Source of the DNA: Chromatiaceae bacterium
GTDB taxonomy: Bacteria > Pseudomonadota > Gammaproteobacteria > Chromatiales > Chromatiaceae
Length of the DNA stretch: 64,000 nt
Assembly (NCBI GenBank): GCA_024235255.1
Contig: JACKMT010000002.1
Span: 372,001-436,000, forward strand
Reading direction: 5' to 3'
Positions 62,975 through 64,000 of the stretch are shown here, one piece after another (position 1 is the first letter of the stretch; the number at the start of each line of letters is the position of its first letter). Under the pieces are notes generated by a model. That model had not been told where the DNA came from, ran no database searches, and worked only from the letters and a program-made list of their open reading frames with translations. Made by a program: the position numbers and the translations under genes.

Positions 62975-63646
62975 ATGTCTCAGGACGATCTGAAAAAAAA
63001 AGCGGCAGCGGCCGCAATGGACTATATCAAAGGTGGAATCATAGGCGTTGGCACGGGTTCGACGGTCAATCACTTTATCGATTTGCTGGCAACGATTAAG
63101 CACAAGATTGACGGCACCGTCTCCAGTTCGGAGGCGTCTACAGAAAGATTGAAAGCACACGGCATCCAAGTGCTCGATCTTAATGCTACTGGGGAGCTCG
63201 ACGTTTATATCGATGGAGCCGATGAATCCAACCGACACCTGCATCTTATCAAAGGCGGCGGCGGAGCGCTGACGCGGGAAAAAATAATTGCCGGCGCAAG
63301 CCGACAATTTGTCTGCATCGCAGACGGCAGCAAACTGGTTGACGTACTCGGCGAGTTTCCACTGCCGATAGAGGTGATTCCCATGGCACGCAGCCACGTA
63401 GCCCGGCAGTTGGTGAAATTGGGAGGTACACCGGTCTGGCGCGATGGTTTTATCACCGACAACGGCAATATCATTCTGGACATACACAATCTGCGCATTA
63501 TGGAACCGGTAAAAATGGAGCAGCAGATCAACAACATCGCCGGTGTGGTAACCACGGGGCTGTTTGCGCTAAGGCCGGCAGATATTCTGATACTCGGCAC
63601 CGACAGTGGTGTTGAAACAATACAAGGACCGAAGGCTGAGGGCTAA
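62975..63646 (+). CDS. rpiA: Ribose-5-phosphate isomerase A
   Basis: RpiA interconverts ribose-5-phosphate and ribulose-5-phosphate. The 223-aa protein shows VGTGSTVNHFIDLL, YIDGADESN and KGGGGALTREKI with the catalytic Asp and Lys. ATG 62975 follows an AGGGGGG site; the frame is open far upstream but without similarity. The 216-bp gap to ilvA should contain both promoters. Confidence 0.95.
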   Translation: MSQDDLKKKAAAAAMDYIKGGIIGVGTGSTVNHFIDLLATIKHKIDGTVSSSEASTERLKAHGIQVLDLNATGELDVYIDGADESNRHLHLIKGGGGALTREKIIAGASRQFVCIADGSKLVDVLGEFPLPIEVIPMARSHVARQLVKLGGTPVWRDGFITDNGNIILDIHNLRIMEPVKMEQQINNIAGVVTTGLFALRPADILILGTDSGVETIQGPKAEG

Positions 63647-63652
63647 AGCACA

Positions 63653-63770
63653 ATAGGGCTAAGGAGCTACAGGGCAGAGGGAAGTGAGCCTGGTTTAGAT
63701 TTCAATCCTCCGTCCGTTGACCGAAACGTTGTTTTACTTCAGCCCTATGTCCGTTGCTCCTTGGCCCTAT
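63653..63770. repeat. Spaced inverted repeat between rpiA and livF
   Basis: ATAGGGCTAAGGAGC (63653-63667) is matched in inverted orientation by GCTCCTTGGCCCTAT (63756-63770) with one mismatch that allows a G-U pair in RNA. A third related copy (AGCCCTATGT, 63741) lies inside. It may be a long hairpin acting between convergent genes or a decayed repeat. Confidence 0.5.
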
Positions 63771-63775
63771 ATTTT

Positions 63776-64000
63776 TCAAATTCCCAGATACGCCTTCTGC
63801 ACATCTGGATTTGCCAGCAGATTCTCGGCGCTGTCGCTGATGGTAATGGCCCCATTCTCGATGACGTAACCACGGTCGGCTATGTGCAGCGCCTGATTGG
63901 CGTTTTGTTCCACCAGGAAGATGGTGGTGTCCTGTTCCTGATTGATTTTTTTAATTATCTCGAAAATCTGCCGGATAATCAGCGGCGCCAGTCCCATGGA
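63776..64000 (-). CDS. livF: Branched-chain amino acid ABC transporter ATP-binding protein LivF-type (C-terminal part, cut by window edge)
   Basis: The last 74 residues of an ABC ATPase are visible: SMGLAPLIIRQIFEIIK right after where Walker B would end, TTIFLVEQNANQALHIADRG (H-loop-type region of LivF has Gln-Asn here), and the LivF-like ending ANPDVQKAYLGI. The Walker motifs lie outside the window. The family assignment is firm; the substrate could also be urea or another amide. Confidence 0.85.
   Translation of the reverse strand, partial: SMGLAPLIIRQIFEIIKKINQEQDTTIFLVEQNANQALHIADRGYVIENGAITISDSAENLLANPDVQKAYLGI

Noticed and set aside
1..64000. tRNA, rRNA or CRISPR array
   Set aside because: Intergenic regions were scanned by eye for tRNA-like cloverleaf ends (GGTTCRA..CCA), rRNA blocks and regular spaced repeats; none were found apart from 6S RNA and the repeats listed.

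Overview
The window looks like a chromosomal segment of a gammaproteobacterium, probably of the Chromatiales or a related sulfur-oxidising lineage (inference). Gene order matches classic gammaproteobacterial blocks: aroQ-accB-accC-prmA...dusB-fis-purH-purD; lptD-surA-pdxA; apaG...apaH; lgt-thyA...folA; ygfB-pepP-ubiH-ubiI-gcv, divergent from zapA-6S RNA-ygfA; and ilvA facing away from rpiA. A DsrC/TusE-like protein next to CysB hints at sulfur-based metabolism.

Layout: 1-16 kb is core metabolism and envelope biogenesis (fatty acid, purine and PLP synthesis, L11 methylation, an LpxA-type acyltransferase, LptD and SurA). 16.0-21.7 kb is an accessory island: a two-gene minus-strand module of a SIR2-like/TIR protein and a 1213-aa membrane-anchored STAND NTPase with about 14 WD40-like repeats. 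It is bracketed by a direct duplication of the 3' end of pdxA plus its downstream terminator region. 21.7-25.1 kb holds the DsrC-like protein, CysB, a Gfo/Idh/MocA oxidoreductase, a 55-aa membrane protein and an ankyrin protein. 25.1-34.9 kb has apaG/apaH, small membrane proteins, a NosD-like beta-helix protein, a glycosyltransferase, the folate/thymidylate genes, lgt, an XRE regulator with a structured leader, and rlmI. 35-41.4 kb has an RND pump and a YyaL/SPATA20-type protein. 41.4-44.2 kb is a molybdenum-cofactor operon (moaB-moeA-moaD-moaE) interrupted by REP-like repeats and a 37-bp perfect palindrome. 44.3-50.8 kb has a PfkB kinase and a signalling group (HDOD-GAF-histidine kinase, REC-PAS-GGDEF-EAL, and a MinD/ParA-like protein with a ruined P-loop). 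50.9-59 kb is dgkA, a split glycine decarboxylase with gcvH but no gcvT, and the ubiquinone hydroxylases with pepP and ygfB. 59-64 kb has zapA, 6S RNA, ygfA, a histone-H1-like Lys/Ala-rich protein, ilvA, rpiA and the end of a livF-type ABC ATPase.

The best candidate for an undescribed system is the 16.2-21.3 kb module. It pairs a putative NAD-consuming TIR effector, fused to a degenerate SIR2-like fold, with a membrane STAND sensor in overlapping genes, as in prokaryotic NLR-like conflict systems. The duplicated pdxA tail suggests it arrived by integration that preserved the target gene. No integrase or transposase is visible. No tRNA, rRNA or CRISPR array was seen.
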